A stretch of 44,581 bases of DNA from Bacteroidales bacterium. Lineage in GTDB: Bacteria; Bacteroidota; Bacteroidia; Bacteroidales; Muribaculaceae. Location: the NCBI GenBank assembly GCA_015061055.1, contig SUXH01000022.1, positions 1 to 44,581 on the forward strand, written 5' to 3'. Under the pieces are notes generated by a model that was not told where the DNA came from, did not search any database, and saw only the letters and a program-made list of their open reading frames with translations. The translations under genes and the position numbers were made by a program. This document shows positions 9,986-19,103 of the stretch, piece after piece (the stretch's first letter is position 1; the number at the start of each line of letters is the position of its first letter).

Positions 9986-10017
9986 CAAAGATATATAACA
10001 TTATTTTCATAAACAAA
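9986..10017 (-). promoter_or_regulatory. predicted glpA operon promoter
   Basis: Read leftward, TTTG (10017-10014) is followed after 20 nt by TATCTTTG (9993-9986), a full match to the Bacteroidetes TAnnTTTG -7 box. This puts transcription start near 9979 and leaves about 100 nt of 5' UTR before glpA. GlpR sites probably lie between here and the regulator gene, but I could not define them. Confidence 0.65.
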
Positions 10018-10100
10018 TTTTTTACGTGTTTTTTTGTTTCAAACCACTCAAAAAGCACTTATTTATTTTTACACATAATAAACAAAAGGAATATTCTTTT

Positions 10101-10132
10101 TTTGCGTAACTCATTTTTTTTCACTAACTTTC
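10101..10132 (+). promoter_or_regulatory. predicted promoter of the DeoR/GlpR-type gene
   Basis: TTTG at 10101-10104 and TAACTTTC at 10125-10132 (seven of eight -7 positions scored against TAnnTTTG) are separated by 20 nt. The ATG at 10155 is about 15 nt beyond the expected start of transcription. Confidence 0.45.
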
Positions 10133-10154
10133 CACAAAATTTGAGCAAGATATT

Positions 10155-10919
10155 ATGACAAAAGAAGAACGCCACAGTGCAATCATCAATTTATTACTAC
10201 AGCGTGAGTCTATTTTAGTCACTGAATTGGCTGATATCCTAAATGTATCATCGGTAACAATACGGAAAGACCTCACCGAACTCGAAAAGAACCAACGACT
10301 CTACCGCAATCATGGTAAAGCCATACTTATGAGTCCCTATGCTCCCAATCGCACTATTAGCGAAAAAGAGAAATATCATACCGACGAAAAACAAACCATC
10401 GGTTTTTACGGAGCCCAACTCATAGAGCCTAACGACTCTATTATTATTGCATCGGGCACATCGGTTCACGCACTTGCGCGAAACATCGATCCCAACATAC
10501 AACTTACGGCAATCACTGCTTCACTAAAAGTGTCCGAAATACTATCAAACAACGATAACGTAAACATAATCCAACTTGGCGGACTGCTTCGTCATAGCAG
10601 TCTTTCGGTGGTAGGGAATAATGCCGAAGAATTCCTTTCTTATTTCGCTTGCAGCAAACTATTTCTTGGTGTTGACGGAATCGACCTCGACTTTGGCATT
10701 ACCACAACCGATATGCAAGAAGCTTCACTTAACCGCATAATGATGAAAGCGGCTCAAAAAACCATAGTTCTTGCCGATAGTTCTAAATTCGGTCGTCGTG
10801 GATTTAGCAAAATTTCAAATATGGAAGACATCGACCACATAATCACCGACAGCAATGTATCGCCGGCTATAGTGAGACAAATAGAAGAAATGGGCATCGA
10901 GCTAACCATCGCCCAATAA
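10155..10919 (+). CDS. glpR: DeoR/GlpR family transcriptional regulator
   Basis: 254 aa. An N-terminal DeoR-type winged helix occupies residues 1-57, with a recognition segment around 'NVSSVTIRKDLTELEK'. A sugar-phosphate-sensing domain follows; its phosphate-binding loops are seen in 'IASGTSVHALARNI' and 'FLGVDGIDLDFGITT', with the C-terminal 'VLADSSKFGRRGF' typical of the family. It is divergent from glpA, so the natural target is the glp operon with G3P as inducer. The glpR name rests on this context. A 16-bp-stem terminator follows. Confidence 0.85.
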   Translation: MTKEERHSAIINLLLQRESILVTELADILNVSSVTIRKDLTELEKNQRLYRNHGKAILMSPYAPNRTISEKEKYHTDEKQTIGFYGAQLIEPNDSIIIASGTSVHALARNIDPNIQLTAITASLKVSEILSNNDNVNIIQLGGLLRHSSLSVVGNNAEEFLSYFACSKLFLGVDGIDLDFGITTTDMQEASLNRIMMKAAQKTIVLADSSKFGRRGFSKISNMEDIDHIITDSNVSPAIVRQIEEMGIELTIAQ

Positions 10920-10932
10920 CTTCCAAATAAAC

Positions 10933-10976
10933 AAATAAATATGGCGTGCCAATCACTTGACACGCCATATTTATTT
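10933..10976. terminator. bidirectional terminator between the GlpR-type gene and the cohesin-like gene
   Basis: AAATAAATATGGCGTG pairs with CACGCCATATTTATTT across a 12-nt loop, giving a 16-bp perfect stem with A/T tails on both sides. It serves the convergent genes ending at 10919 and 10993. Confidence 0.85.
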
Positions 10977-10992
10977 ATCTTTTGTGACTCAA

Positions 10993-11730
10993 TTACTTTA
11001 CCACAACCTTTGCTGCCTTATTGCCCACTTTCTTTACATATACACCTTGTGTCAAGTCAGCCTTAGCAACCTTAACACCTTGCAATGTATAGAATTCAGC
11101 TTCAGCACCTTCAGCCAAGATATCTTCTACACCTGTTTCTTTTTCAAGCGATACAGTAGCTGTTGTTTCTGCTACACAATCATACTTAGTACCTGCTGCA
11201 TCAGTCATAACGATTGAATATGGAGAACCTATAACGTTTGCCTGTGAGTCATAACCACACAACTTTATTTCACCTCCGCTAAATGAATCACTAACTACAA
11301 GCGTACAATTTATAACAGTACTACCAGATGTATGACTAAAATTTTGAATTTCACCAAAATTCAAACTAGGAATCGTAAGCATTAGTAAAACATTTGAATT
11401 ATTCGCATAGGGGTTTACACTAAGGCTATGCGCTTTCTCACTAGTCACAGGATGCGTTGGAGTTACTCCATCAACCCATAATACATAATACACCAGACTT
11501 CCACCAAATTCTACTGTCTTAAAACTTAATCCTTCTGGTAACACAATCGCAGCCTCTAAAGAAGCAACATCTCCCTCGTGATCCATATAAATCTGTACTG
11601 TTTTTTCAGTTCCAGGCACTACACTAAAATCCTTGAAGTACAACTTGTTGTCAGCATTTGCTGCGAAAGATAAGCAAAGCACTGCCATTGCAGATGCCAC
11701 TGCACGTTTCATAAAATTCATAGTTTTCAT
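10993..11730 (-). CDS. secreted protein with a cohesin/Ig-like domain and a C-terminal sorting-like tail
   Basis: 245 aa. There is a signal peptide (residues 1-26, ending 'SFAANA'). A beta-sandwich of about 140 residues follows, with 'FSVVPGTEKTVQIYMDHEG' and 'LEAAIVLPEGLSF', reminiscent of cohesin-type domains found in Bacteroidales exported proteins. The last 40 residues contain 'FYTLQGVKVAKADLTQGVYV' and end in 'KVVVK', the same architecture as the tails of the genes at 41803 and 43068. Such tails resemble type IX secretion C-terminal signals. The ligand or function is unknown. Confidence 0.6.
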   Translation of the reverse strand: MKTMNFMKRAVASAMAVLCLSFAANADNKLYFKDFSVVPGTEKTVQIYMDHEGDVASLEAAIVLPEGLSFKTVEFGGSLVYYVLWVDGVTPTHPVTSEKAHSLSVNPYANNSNVLLMLTIPSLNFGEIQNFSHTSGSTVINCTLVVSDSFSGGEIKLCGYDSQANVIGSPYSIVMTDAAGTKYDCVAETTATVSLEKETGVEDILAEGAEAEFYTLQGVKVAKADLTQGVYVKKVGNKAAKVVVK

Positions 11731-11912
11731 ATTTAATCTTTATTGTTTTAAAATCAATAATTTTAGTCAATCATTGTTTGACAACACTTTTTATCTGCTA
11801 TTCCAACACAATGAAACCCCGCTGTAAAGTTACAAAATATCATCAATATGAACAAATATTTACCTTTTTTCGTAAAATCATCACATATATCTTCAAAAAT
11901 ACATCAAAAAAC

Positions 11913-11942
11913 TTTGTGATTCAAAAATAATTTGTACCTTTG
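11913..11942 (+). promoter_or_regulatory. predicted promoter of tRNA-Leu
   Basis: TTTG at 11913-11916 (within ACTTTGTG) and TACCTTTG at 11935-11942 are spaced by 18 nt. The -7 box is a full match to TAnnTTTG and ends 11 nt before the tRNA 5' end. Confidence 0.65.
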
Positions 11943-11953
11943 CATTCGGATTT

Positions 11954-12035
11954 GCGCGTGTGGCGTAATTGGTAGCCGCGCTAGACTTAGGATCTAGTGC
12001 CGAGAGGCGTGGGGGTTCGAGTCCCTTCACGCGCA
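11954..12035 (+). tRNA. tRNA-Leu (anticodon UAG)
   Basis: 82 nt. The acceptor GCGCGTG pairs with CACGCGC. The anticodon stem CTAGA/TCTAG encloses loop CTTAGGA with anticodon TAG. A variable arm around GCCGAGAGGC marks a class II tRNA, and the T-loop GTTCGAGTC is canonical. The discriminator base is A, as expected for leucine. CCA is not encoded (the 3' flank reads CAAAT). Confidence 0.97.
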
Positions 12036-12042
12036 CAAATCG

Positions 12043-12075
12043 AAAAGCGAGATTCTCACGAGTCTCGCTTTTTTT
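12043..12075. terminator. terminator after tRNA-Leu, shared with the S41 peptidase gene
   Basis: AGCGAGA pairs with TCTCGCT, with AAAA on one side and TTTTTTT on the other. The peptidase gene stops at 12078, immediately beyond it on the other strand. Confidence 0.8.
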
Positions 12076-12077
12076 AT

Positions 12078-13106
12078 TTAGTCTTGATTTATCATTTCTT
12101 CAAGGATCTCAAATGCTCGTTCAAGAATAGCATCGCGCCCCACTGCTATTTCATCCTCAGTCATATCCACCTTACAACCCGGTGATGGATCAACGCCAAA
12201 TTCGGTCACTTCGCCATTCGCATCGGTGATTTCACTTGCCGACATTCGCACCACCCAACCATTAGGCAAATCGTAGGAGAACGGCAATCCACTACCTCCT
12301 CCGGTAGTATCGCCCACTATGCGCACATTGGGTAATGTCTTCATTATCGACACAAAATTATTGGTAGCACTAAACGACGAGCGATTGGCAAGTACGACAA
12401 TCGGCTTCAGGTATTTAATTCGAGTATCTTCTATCGGCTCAAAATAATAGTCATAAGGTTCCGAAAAATCATCATGTCCCGGACCTGTTTTATGAGATAT
12501 TGCCCCGGAATGAATTGTTTCGGTGATAAAACGGCGTACCAATTTCTCTACATTCAGCAAATATCCTCCCCCATTATCTCGTACATCAATAATAAGACCT
12601 TCACTACTTGCAAGATAAGCAAGCACATTATCGAGATTACCTTCACCTATACCACCGGTAAAATCACCATAATACATATACCCGAAATTGTTACTCAATA
12701 TGGCGTATTTTATACTTGACGCTTGGCGATAATCAAAATTAAGATAATACTCATTTATTATACGCTCATCATAATTCTTGGGATACTGTTCCCATATCCA
12801 ATATCGCGATACATTCCAACCTGAAATCAGATTAGTGTGACCATCTCGCAATTCCTTGAGCATATCGGAACACACATCAAAAAGCGCAGATGCCGACATT
12901 TCGGGACGCAACATAGCACGATAACGCTGCCCTATCTCCTCCCAATCAACATTCTTGTATTTAAAAAAGCAATAATGCTGATCGACATTAGTCCACAGCG
13001 CATCAAAATTGCCGTATGGGTCATTGGCAAACTCTTCTTGCTCACGACAAGAACCAAATGCCAACGCCAATATACACATATATATAATATAACAATACTT
13101 TTTCAT
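12078..13106 (-). CDS. S41 family peptidase lipoprotein
   Basis: 342 aa. A lipobox ends at Cys20 ('LALAFGSC'). An N-terminal helical region ('NFDALWTNVDQHYCFF') is followed by the S41 catalytic fold: 'LIIDVRDNGGGYLLNVEKLV' and, near residue 245, 'NRSSFSATN' with the presumed nucleophilic Ser, then 'IVGDTTGGGSGLP'. No obvious PDZ domain is present between the N-terminal helices and the catalytic domain, as in the TSP-C/CtpA-like 'DUF' group of Bacteroidetes. It probably acts in the periplasm or at the outer membrane; the substrate is unknown. The DUF3316 gene lies 11 nt upstream and is likely co-transcribed. Confidence 0.85.
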   Translation of the reverse strand: MKKYCYIIYMCILALAFGSCREQEEFANDPYGNFDALWTNVDQHYCFFKYKNVDWEEIGQRYRAMLRPEMSASALFDVCSDMLKELRDGHTNLISGWNVSRYWIWEQYPKNYDERIINEYYLNFDYRQASSIKYAILSNNFGYMYYGDFTGGIGEGNLDNVLAYLASSEGLIIDVRDNGGGYLLNVEKLVRRFITETIHSGAISHKTGPGHDDFSEPYDYYFEPIEDTRIKYLKPIVVLANRSSFSATNNFVSIMKTLPNVRIVGDTTGGGSGLPFSYDLPNGWVVRMSASEITDANGEVTEFGVDPSPGCKVDMTEDEIAVGRDAILERAFEILEEMINQD

Positions 13107-13117
13107 AACCCTCCTTA

Positions 13118-13978
13118 TTAATATATAGAAGAAATTATACGCGTTTTTTCACTCATTTTCGAACCTGAGTATACACTTATCCACTCACCACACAACCCAA
13201 CTACAAGCGAATGACGAAATATTTTCGTATTTAGATTGTTTATCCAAGAAGTTTCACAAACTCCTCGATATCCCAAACGCACTATTGTATTACCAAAATG
13301 CATATCGGCCGACAACAACTGATTTAACGCAAATCGATTACCTACCCATGACAAATGCGCAAGTCCGGAATGATTTCCTTCATAAAGTTCAAAATAGCTC
13401 TCACCATAATCAAGCGAATACATCACACCCACCAATGGTAATGTAGCTTGATAACGAAAAGTAATAGGAAGCAATCCCAATTTACAATTATAAACCACCA
13501 TTCCGGTAAGATCAGCGCTCCAATGAGCCTTTACCGACACCACATTATTTGAATTTGCCGGTGCATATATTGCACCTCCACGCAATTGAGTACTTCCTCC
13601 TCCATATATTTGTAACTCAGGCATCAAGTACCAACGTCGCATCATTCCCCACTTGGCATCAATCATTAGAGTGTGAAACGTAAGATCCTTAGCCGGATTC
13701 TTTGTATTAGCATAATCTACCCCCAACTCAAGTTGCATCACCCATTTTTCGGGGGCAAAACTCATAGCCTGTAAACGTTCATAACCAAGTCGTACATTAT
13801 ATCCCGAATATTTTATAGGCGACAAATATGTATCTAATACTGATGCGCCGCCATAATCCACAGTGAAAGCCTTCGCCACAGGACGAATCGTAACCACAGT
13901 GTCCGCTTCGGTTTTCGTGCCGGCACACATCGCTATCACCGACACAATCGCCACTACTATAGCACATAATCTTTTCAT
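13118..13978 (-). CDS. DUF3316 domain-containing outer-membrane-type protein
   Basis: 286 aa with a signal peptide (residues 1-19). The mature chain alternates in strands such as 'YNVRLGYERLQAMSF', 'VMQLELGVDYANTK' and 'LGLLPITFRYQATLPLVGV', which suggest a small outer-membrane beta-barrel. I recognise it as DUF3316, a Bacteroidetes family of unknown function. It is followed after 11 nt by the S41 peptidase gene. The association may be functional, since the two are likely one transcript. Confidence 0.7.
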   Translation of the reverse strand: MKRLCAIVVAIVSVIAMCAGTKTEADTVVTIRPVAKAFTVDYGGASVLDTYLSPIKYSGYNVRLGYERLQAMSFAPEKWVMQLELGVDYANTKNPAKDLTFHTLMIDAKWGMMRRWYLMPELQIYGGGSTQLRGGAIYAPANSNNVVSVKAHWSADLTGMVVYNCKLGLLPITFRYQATLPLVGVMYSLDYGESYFELYEGNHSGLAHLSWVGNRFALNQLLSADMHFGNTIVRLGYRGVCETSWINNLNTKIFRHSLVVGLCGEWISVYSGSKMSEKTRIISSIY

Positions 13979-14037
13979 ATTAACTTCATTCTGAGTTAAA
14001 AGTTTTAGATTTATCTACACCGTTCACTCCAACTTAC

Positions 14038-16710
14038 TCACTCCTCGTCAAAAAGGCGTTTTTGACCTGTGAGATCATCAAAAATATCACGTTGGCTTTT
14101 CACCGGTTCATCATCAGGAGTTTCATCCTGCCCGTCAACCACAGGAGCAAAAACCTCTTCCTCATCTTCTACTTCTCGAGGCGCTAACTCAACAATTGAT
14201 TCCACTTCAAAGTTCGACAAGCGCTTTCCTTTAGCCTTAAAACTCTTTTCTCCAATAAATTCTTCGGCATCTACCACAAGTGATTCTCGGAATGAATCAC
14301 CTCCACCAAACTTCACTTCCATTCGCGGATAACGCTCTCCACTTAGAATCAGTAATCGAGAGTCTTTATTCCCTCCGATAAAACTTTGCAACTTAGCCGA
14401 CGATTCAAACTTAAATCGTTTCATATACCAGTACCCTTGGTCGGCATCGAATAGGACCGCTGTCCACACCTTAGTTTCCGAGAATTTCTCAATAAGTAAT
14501 ATTCCGTCATCATAGTGATTTTCCACATCAAAAGTAGTAGTGCCAAAATCACCATTTTTATACACCACAAGGACCAAGTCATTAGTATTAAACTCACCCA
14601 ACGAATTACCTCGCCCATCATAGTTCAAGCGTAACACGTCAGGATCAAACCACACTTCACGTCCGCCAAGCGTCGACACTCCTCGTTCCTTGAGAGTGAT
14701 TCGATGCACCTCATTTTTGGTAACAATATTACCACGCGACTGCTTACCCTTAATTGCAAGGGCGGCAAAATCAACTTCAAACTGAAGCACTTTCAAACGG
14801 AATTTCGGTTTAAGAGTAACCCTCAACACCTCAGCCTCCCCATTTTGATTGGCTGAGAACCACCACACTTTAGAGCCCGGTGTGCCTTGCGTAAAATCAT
14901 ATTCCTTATCACGTGTAACTCCGGTAACCGCAAAACGCTTCATATACACTATACCACCTTTACCGTCTTGATACACCACATTATAAATCGTACGCAAATC
15001 ATTACGTTTGAAAATATTCAGATACAAGATATTTTTACCCACATAGAGTTTTTCTGCAACATGAACCACCTTATACGTACCATTCTTGTAAAATATGATA
15101 ACATCGTCCATATCGGAACAATTAGTCACAAACTCATCTTTCTTCAATGAGGTACCGATAAAGCCATCTTCTCTATTTATATACAATTTCTCATTAGCTT
15201 CAGCCACCTTAGATGCTACAATTGTGTCAAAATTGCGAATAATAGTACGACGAGGATACATTGCCCCATATTTTTCCTTCAGCATCTCATACCACTTGAT
15301 AGTATTCTCCACCAAATGAGCCAATTTATCATCAATAGCCGCAATTCGTTCATTAAGCGATGCTATGCGATTATCTGCCTTATCACTATTAAACTTCAAG
15401 ATTCGCTCCATCTTAATTTCCAACAGTCTAAGAATATCTTCGCGCTTCACTTCACGTACAAAGGTTTTCTTGAAAGGTTCCAAACGAGAGTCAATATGAG
15501 CCACCACAGCATCCATATCCTTACTTTGCTCGAATCCTTTATCCTTATATATACGTTCTTCGATAAAAATACGTTCAAGCGATGCAAAGAATAGCGACTC
15601 AAGCAGTTCGTTACGCTGAATTTCCCATTCTTGATGAAGCAAATCCTTTGTGCGATCCACACTATAGCGAAGCACATCACTCACCCCAAGAAAGTGCGGT
15701 TTTTTATCCTTAATCACACAACAATTAGGCGATATACTCACCTCACAATCAGAAAAAGCATACAAAGCATCAATAGCCTTATCACTTGAAGTTCCAGGTT
15801 GCAGATGCACAATAATTTCAGCGTTTTCCGATGTATTATCTTCTACGCTTTTCACTTTTATCTTACCTTTCTCTTGTGCCTTCAGTATCGATTCAATCAA
15901 TGTTCCTGTCGTCTTACCGAAAGGAAGGTCCGACACGATAAGAGTCTTATTGTCGCGTTTCTCAATCTTAGTACGCACACGCACTGCCCCACCACGTTCA
16001 CCGTCATTATATCGGCTCACGTCCACATAGCCACCTGTTGGAAAATCAGGATACAACACAAAGTCTTCTCCTCTAAGATAAGCTATCGAAGCATCAATTA
16101 TTTCATTAAAATTATGAGGCAGAATCTTACAAGCAAGACCTACTGCAATACCTTCAGCTCCTTGCGAAAGTAAAAGAGGAAATTTAATAGGCAAAGTAAT
16201 CGGTTCGGGCTTACGTCCGTCGTACGACACAGTCCAATCAGTAATTTTCGGATTATACACCACATCAAGAGAAAATTCCGACAGACGCGCTTCAATGTAA
16301 CGAGGAGCGGCAGCACTATCACCGGTGAGGATATTACCCCAGTTACCTTGCGTTTCCACAAGCAGATTTTTCTGTCCAAGTTGCACAAGAGCATCACCAA
16401 TTGAAGCATCGCCATGAGGATGATACTGCATCGTATTACCTACAATATTAGCCACTTTATTGAAACGTCCATCATCAAGTTCCTTCATCGAATGAAGTAT
16501 TCGACGTTGTACCGGTTTCAAACCGTCCTCAATGTGTGGCACCGCACGTTCAAGAATTACATATGACGCATAATCTATAAACCAATTCTGGAACATTCCA
16601 CCAAGCTGCATTTTTTTATCGCCTACAGGCACATGATAACTTGAATGCGCTTCTGCAGAAGACTCATTCATTTCGGATTCGTTCCAATCTTCGTTTTCCT
16701 CTTTCATCAA
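14038..16710 (-). CDS. parC: DNA topoisomerase IV subunit A (GyrA/ParC family)
   Basis: 890 aa. The breakage-reunion domain begins with 'YASYVILERAVPHIEDGLKP', and the catalytic Tyr138 lies in 'AAPRYIEARLSEF'. A long coiled-coil section ('LRLLEIKMERILKFNSDKAD') and a degenerate C-terminal propeller follow, then an acidic tail. The absence of a GyrA-box (QRRGGKG) and the Bacteroides-like 'DASIGDALVQLGQKNLLVET' point to ParC rather than GyrA. The partner parE is not adjacent. The start at 16710 has a second Met directly after it, so 16707 is equally possible. Confidence 0.82.
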   Translation of the reverse strand: MMKEENEDWNESEMNESSAEAHSSYHVPVGDKKMQLGGMFQNWFIDYASYVILERAVPHIEDGLKPVQRRILHSMKELDDGRFNKVANIVGNTMQYHPHGDASIGDALVQLGQKNLLVETQGNWGNILTGDSAAAPRYIEARLSEFSLDVVYNPKITDWTVSYDGRKPEPITLPIKFPLLLSQGAEGIAVGLACKILPHNFNEIIDASIAYLRGEDFVLYPDFPTGGYVDVSRYNDGERGGAVRVRTKIEKRDNKTLIVSDLPFGKTTGTLIESILKAQEKGKIKVKSVEDNTSENAEIIVHLQPGTSSDKAIDALYAFSDCEVSISPNCCVIKDKKPHFLGVSDVLRYSVDRTKDLLHQEWEIQRNELLESLFFASLERIFIEERIYKDKGFEQSKDMDAVVAHIDSRLEPFKKTFVREVKREDILRLLEIKMERILKFNSDKADNRIASLNERIAAIDDKLAHLVENTIKWYEMLKEKYGAMYPRRTIIRNFDTIVASKVAEANEKLYINREDGFIGTSLKKDEFVTNCSDMDDVIIFYKNGTYKVVHVAEKLYVGKNILYLNIFKRNDLRTIYNVVYQDGKGGIVYMKRFAVTGVTRDKEYDFTQGTPGSKVWWFSANQNGEAEVLRVTLKPKFRLKVLQFEVDFAALAIKGKQSRGNIVTKNEVHRITLKERGVSTLGGREVWFDPDVLRLNYDGRGNSLGEFNTNDLVLVVYKNGDFGTTTFDVENHYDDGILLIEKFSETKVWTAVLFDADQGYWYMKRFKFESSAKLQSFIGGNKDSRLLILSGERYPRMEVKFGGGDSFRESLVVDAEEFIGEKSFKAKGKRLSNFEVESIVELAPREVEDEEEVFAPVVDGQDETPDDEPVKSQRDIFDDLTGQKRLFDEE

Positions 16711-16961
16711 TAAAATATCAGTAACAGTTAATTTTATCGCTTTTACAATATTTAGCTACAAAAGAACGAATATTTTCCTCTTTTGCGCTTAATAATGTTA
16801 TTTAATCTTTATAATTACTTAAAAGCAATAGCAAAAATACAAAATAAATCGAAAAAAATAGTTTACTTTGCACCATAAAATATTTTTTTAGGCAAAATGC
16901 ATAGATTTTGCCCGATTTTTTATGTAACTAAACGACAAAACAAACAAAAATTATACTCAAA

Positions 16962-18506
16962 ATGGCAAAACAAGAAGATACTTTCAAGAAAATCGTTTCG
17001 CATGCAAAGGAATATGGATTTGTATTCCCTTCAAGTGAACTTTATGACGGTTTGGGAGCTGTTTATGACTATGGTCAGCTCGGCGTGGAAATGAAGAATA
17101 ACATCAAGCGCTATTGGTGGGAAGCAATGACTTTACTTAACGAAAATATTGTCGGCATAGACTCTGCTATTTTCATGCACCCTACTATCTGGAAAGCATC
17201 GGGACACGTTGACGCATTCAACGACCCTCTAATCGACAACCGCGATTCTAAAAAACGCTATCGCGCCGACGTTCTCATCGAAGACGAGATGGCAAAATTT
17301 GATGATAAAATCGATAAAGAAGTAGCAAAGGCAGCTAAACGTTTCGGCGACAGTTTTGATGCCGAACTATTCAAAACCACAAACCCTCGCGTACTTGAAA
17401 TCAAACAAAAGCGAGACGAACTGCACGAACGCTTCGCGAAAGCAATGAACGACAACGACCTCGCTGAGTTGAAACAAATAATTCTTGACTACGAAATCGT
17501 AGACCCAATCTCAGGAACCAAGAATTGGACCGACGTACGCCAATTCAACCTTATGTTTAAAACCGAAATGGGTAGTACCAGCGAAGGTGCAATGGGTGTA
17601 TATCTACGCCCTGAAACAGCACAAGGTATATTCGTAAACTTCCTTAATGTACAAAAGACAGGACGTATGCGTATTCCATTCGGTATCGCTCAAATCGGTA
17701 AGGCATTCCGCAACGAAATCGTTGCTCGCCAATTCATTTTCCGTATGCGCGAATTCGAACAAATGGAAATGCAATTCTTTGTGCGTCCGGGCGAAGAACT
17801 CGACTGGTTTGCTAAGTGGAAAGAAACTCGTTTGAAATGGCACAAAGCTCTCGGTATGGGAGATCACAAATATCGTTACCACGACCACGACAAACTTGCT
17901 CACTACGCTAATGCTGCTACCGATATTGAGTTTGAAATGCCATTCGGTTTCAAAGAAGTGGAAGGTATCCACTCTCGCACCGATTTCGACTTAAGCCAAC
18001 ACGAAAAGTTCAGTGGAAAGAAAGTTCAATATTTCGATCCTGAACTTAATAAGTCATACACTCCTTACGTAATCGAAACTTCTATCGGTGTCGATCGTAT
18101 GTTCTTGAGTGTATTATGCTCTTCTTACGAAGAAGAACAACTTGAAAACGGAGAAACTCGTGTAGTGCTTCACTTACCTAAGCAACTTGCTCCGGTAAAA
18201 GTAGCCGTTATGCCTCTTGTTCGCAAAGATGGTCTACCTGAAAAGGCTCGTGAAATCATCAACACTCTTAAGTTTGATTACGCTTGTCAATATGATGAGA
18301 AAGACTCAATCGGAAAGCGCTACCGTCGTCAAGATGCTATCGGTACTCCATTCTGTATTACCGTTGATCATCAATCGCTCGAAGACAACACAGTAACAAT
18401 TCGTCATCGCGATTCTATGACACAAGAGCGTGTAGCTATAAGCGAACTTCCTACCATTATCGGCAAAGAAGTAAGTTTGAAAGAACTTTTGAAAACATTA
18501 GCATAA
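16962..18506 (+). CDS. glyS: glycine--tRNA ligase
   Basis: 514 aa, the single-chain alpha2 type, not the alpha/beta tetramer. Class II motifs are visible: motif 2 'FRNEIVARQFIFRMREFEQ' and motif 3 'IGVDRMFLSVL', plus the glycine-specific 'YLRPETAQGIFVNF'. The C-terminal anticodon domain contains 'GKRYRRQDAIGTPFCITVD'. It charges tRNA-Gly in the cytosol. The FKBP gene follows after 11 nt and the OPT transporter after that, forming a likely operon. Only a partial -7 box (TTACTTTG, 16863-16870) was seen upstream. Confidence 0.95.
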   Translation: MAKQEDTFKKIVSHAKEYGFVFPSSELYDGLGAVYDYGQLGVEMKNNIKRYWWEAMTLLNENIVGIDSAIFMHPTIWKASGHVDAFNDPLIDNRDSKKRYRADVLIEDEMAKFDDKIDKEVAKAAKRFGDSFDAELFKTTNPRVLEIKQKRDELHERFAKAMNDNDLAELKQIILDYEIVDPISGTKNWTDVRQFNLMFKTEMGSTSEGAMGVYLRPETAQGIFVNFLNVQKTGRMRIPFGIAQIGKAFRNEIVARQFIFRMREFEQMEMQFFVRPGEELDWFAKWKETRLKWHKALGMGDHKYRYHDHDKLAHYANAATDIEFEMPFGFKEVEGIHSRTDFDLSQHEKFSGKKVQYFDPELNKSYTPYVIETSIGVDRMFLSVLCSSYEEEQLENGETRVVLHLPKQLAPVKVAVMPLVRKDGLPEKAREIINTLKFDYACQYDEKDSIGKRYRRQDAIGTPFCITVDHQSLEDNTVTIRHRDSMTQERVAISELPTIIGKEVSLKELLKTLA

Positions 18507-18517
18507 TATTCGAAAAA

Positions 18518-19084
18518 ATGAAGAAATTTCCATTCATAATTTTCGCAATCGCCCTATTAAGTGCAACATTCATATCATGTCTTGAGACTAACACCAGCAA
18601 CTGGGACGATTATGAAGATTGGCGAAATGCAAATCTTGCGTGGCTTGAAGAAATGTCGCTCAGGACCAATCCCGATGGTACACCTTACTACAAAAAGGTG
18701 TCACACTCTTGGTATCCGAATGCACATGTGTATATGCACTATTTCAATGACACTACTCTCACTCGTGAAAACCTATCGCCAATGTTCACTTCTACAGTGG
18801 ACACTAAATATATAGGTTACCTATATGATGGTACTCCATTCGACTCGTCATATTTAAATACGACTCCTGCCGATAGCATTCTTCGCATCAAGCTTTCTGG
18901 AGTAATTCCCGGGTGGACAGTTGCTCTTTATGATATGCACGTAGGCGATTCATGTGAAATTCTCATCCCTTATGAATACGCATACGGAAATACCGGAGAT
19001 AATGTCATCAAACCTTACTCTGCGCTACGATTCGTTATGAAACTCGTTGATATACCGGGCTACGAAATCGAACCTAAAGACTGA
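18518..19084 (+). CDS. FKBP-type peptidyl-prolyl cis-trans isomerase lipoprotein
   Basis: 188 aa. A lipobox ends at Cys21 ('LLSATFISC'). The N-terminal helix 'WRNANLAWLEE' is followed by a C-terminal FKBP fold with 'YDGTPFDSSY' and 'VIPGWTVALYDMHVGDSCEI', then 'IPYEYAYG' and a closing 'ALRFVMKLVDI' strand. It probably assists folding of exported proteins on the periplasmic side of a membrane. It lies 11 nt after glyS and 19 nt before the OPT gene. Confidence 0.88.
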   Translation: MKKFPFIIFAIALLSATFISCLETNTSNWDDYEDWRNANLAWLEEMSLRTNPDGTPYYKKVSHSWYPNAHVYMHYFNDTTLTRENLSPMFTSTVDTKYIGYLYDGTPFDSSYLNTTPADSILRIKLSGVIPGWTVALYDMHVGDSCEILIPYEYAYGNTGDNVIKPYSALRFVMKLVDIPGYEIEPKD

Positions 19085-19103
19085 AATCAAATCTTTTACA
19101 GAA

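Noticed and set aside
16392..16410. Ala102 in ParC at the position of Ser83 of E. coli GyrA, as a possible quinolone-resistance change
   Set aside because: The surrounding 'GDASIGDAL' is, as far as I recall, the native sequence of Bacteroidales ParC, so it is not evidence of a mutation.
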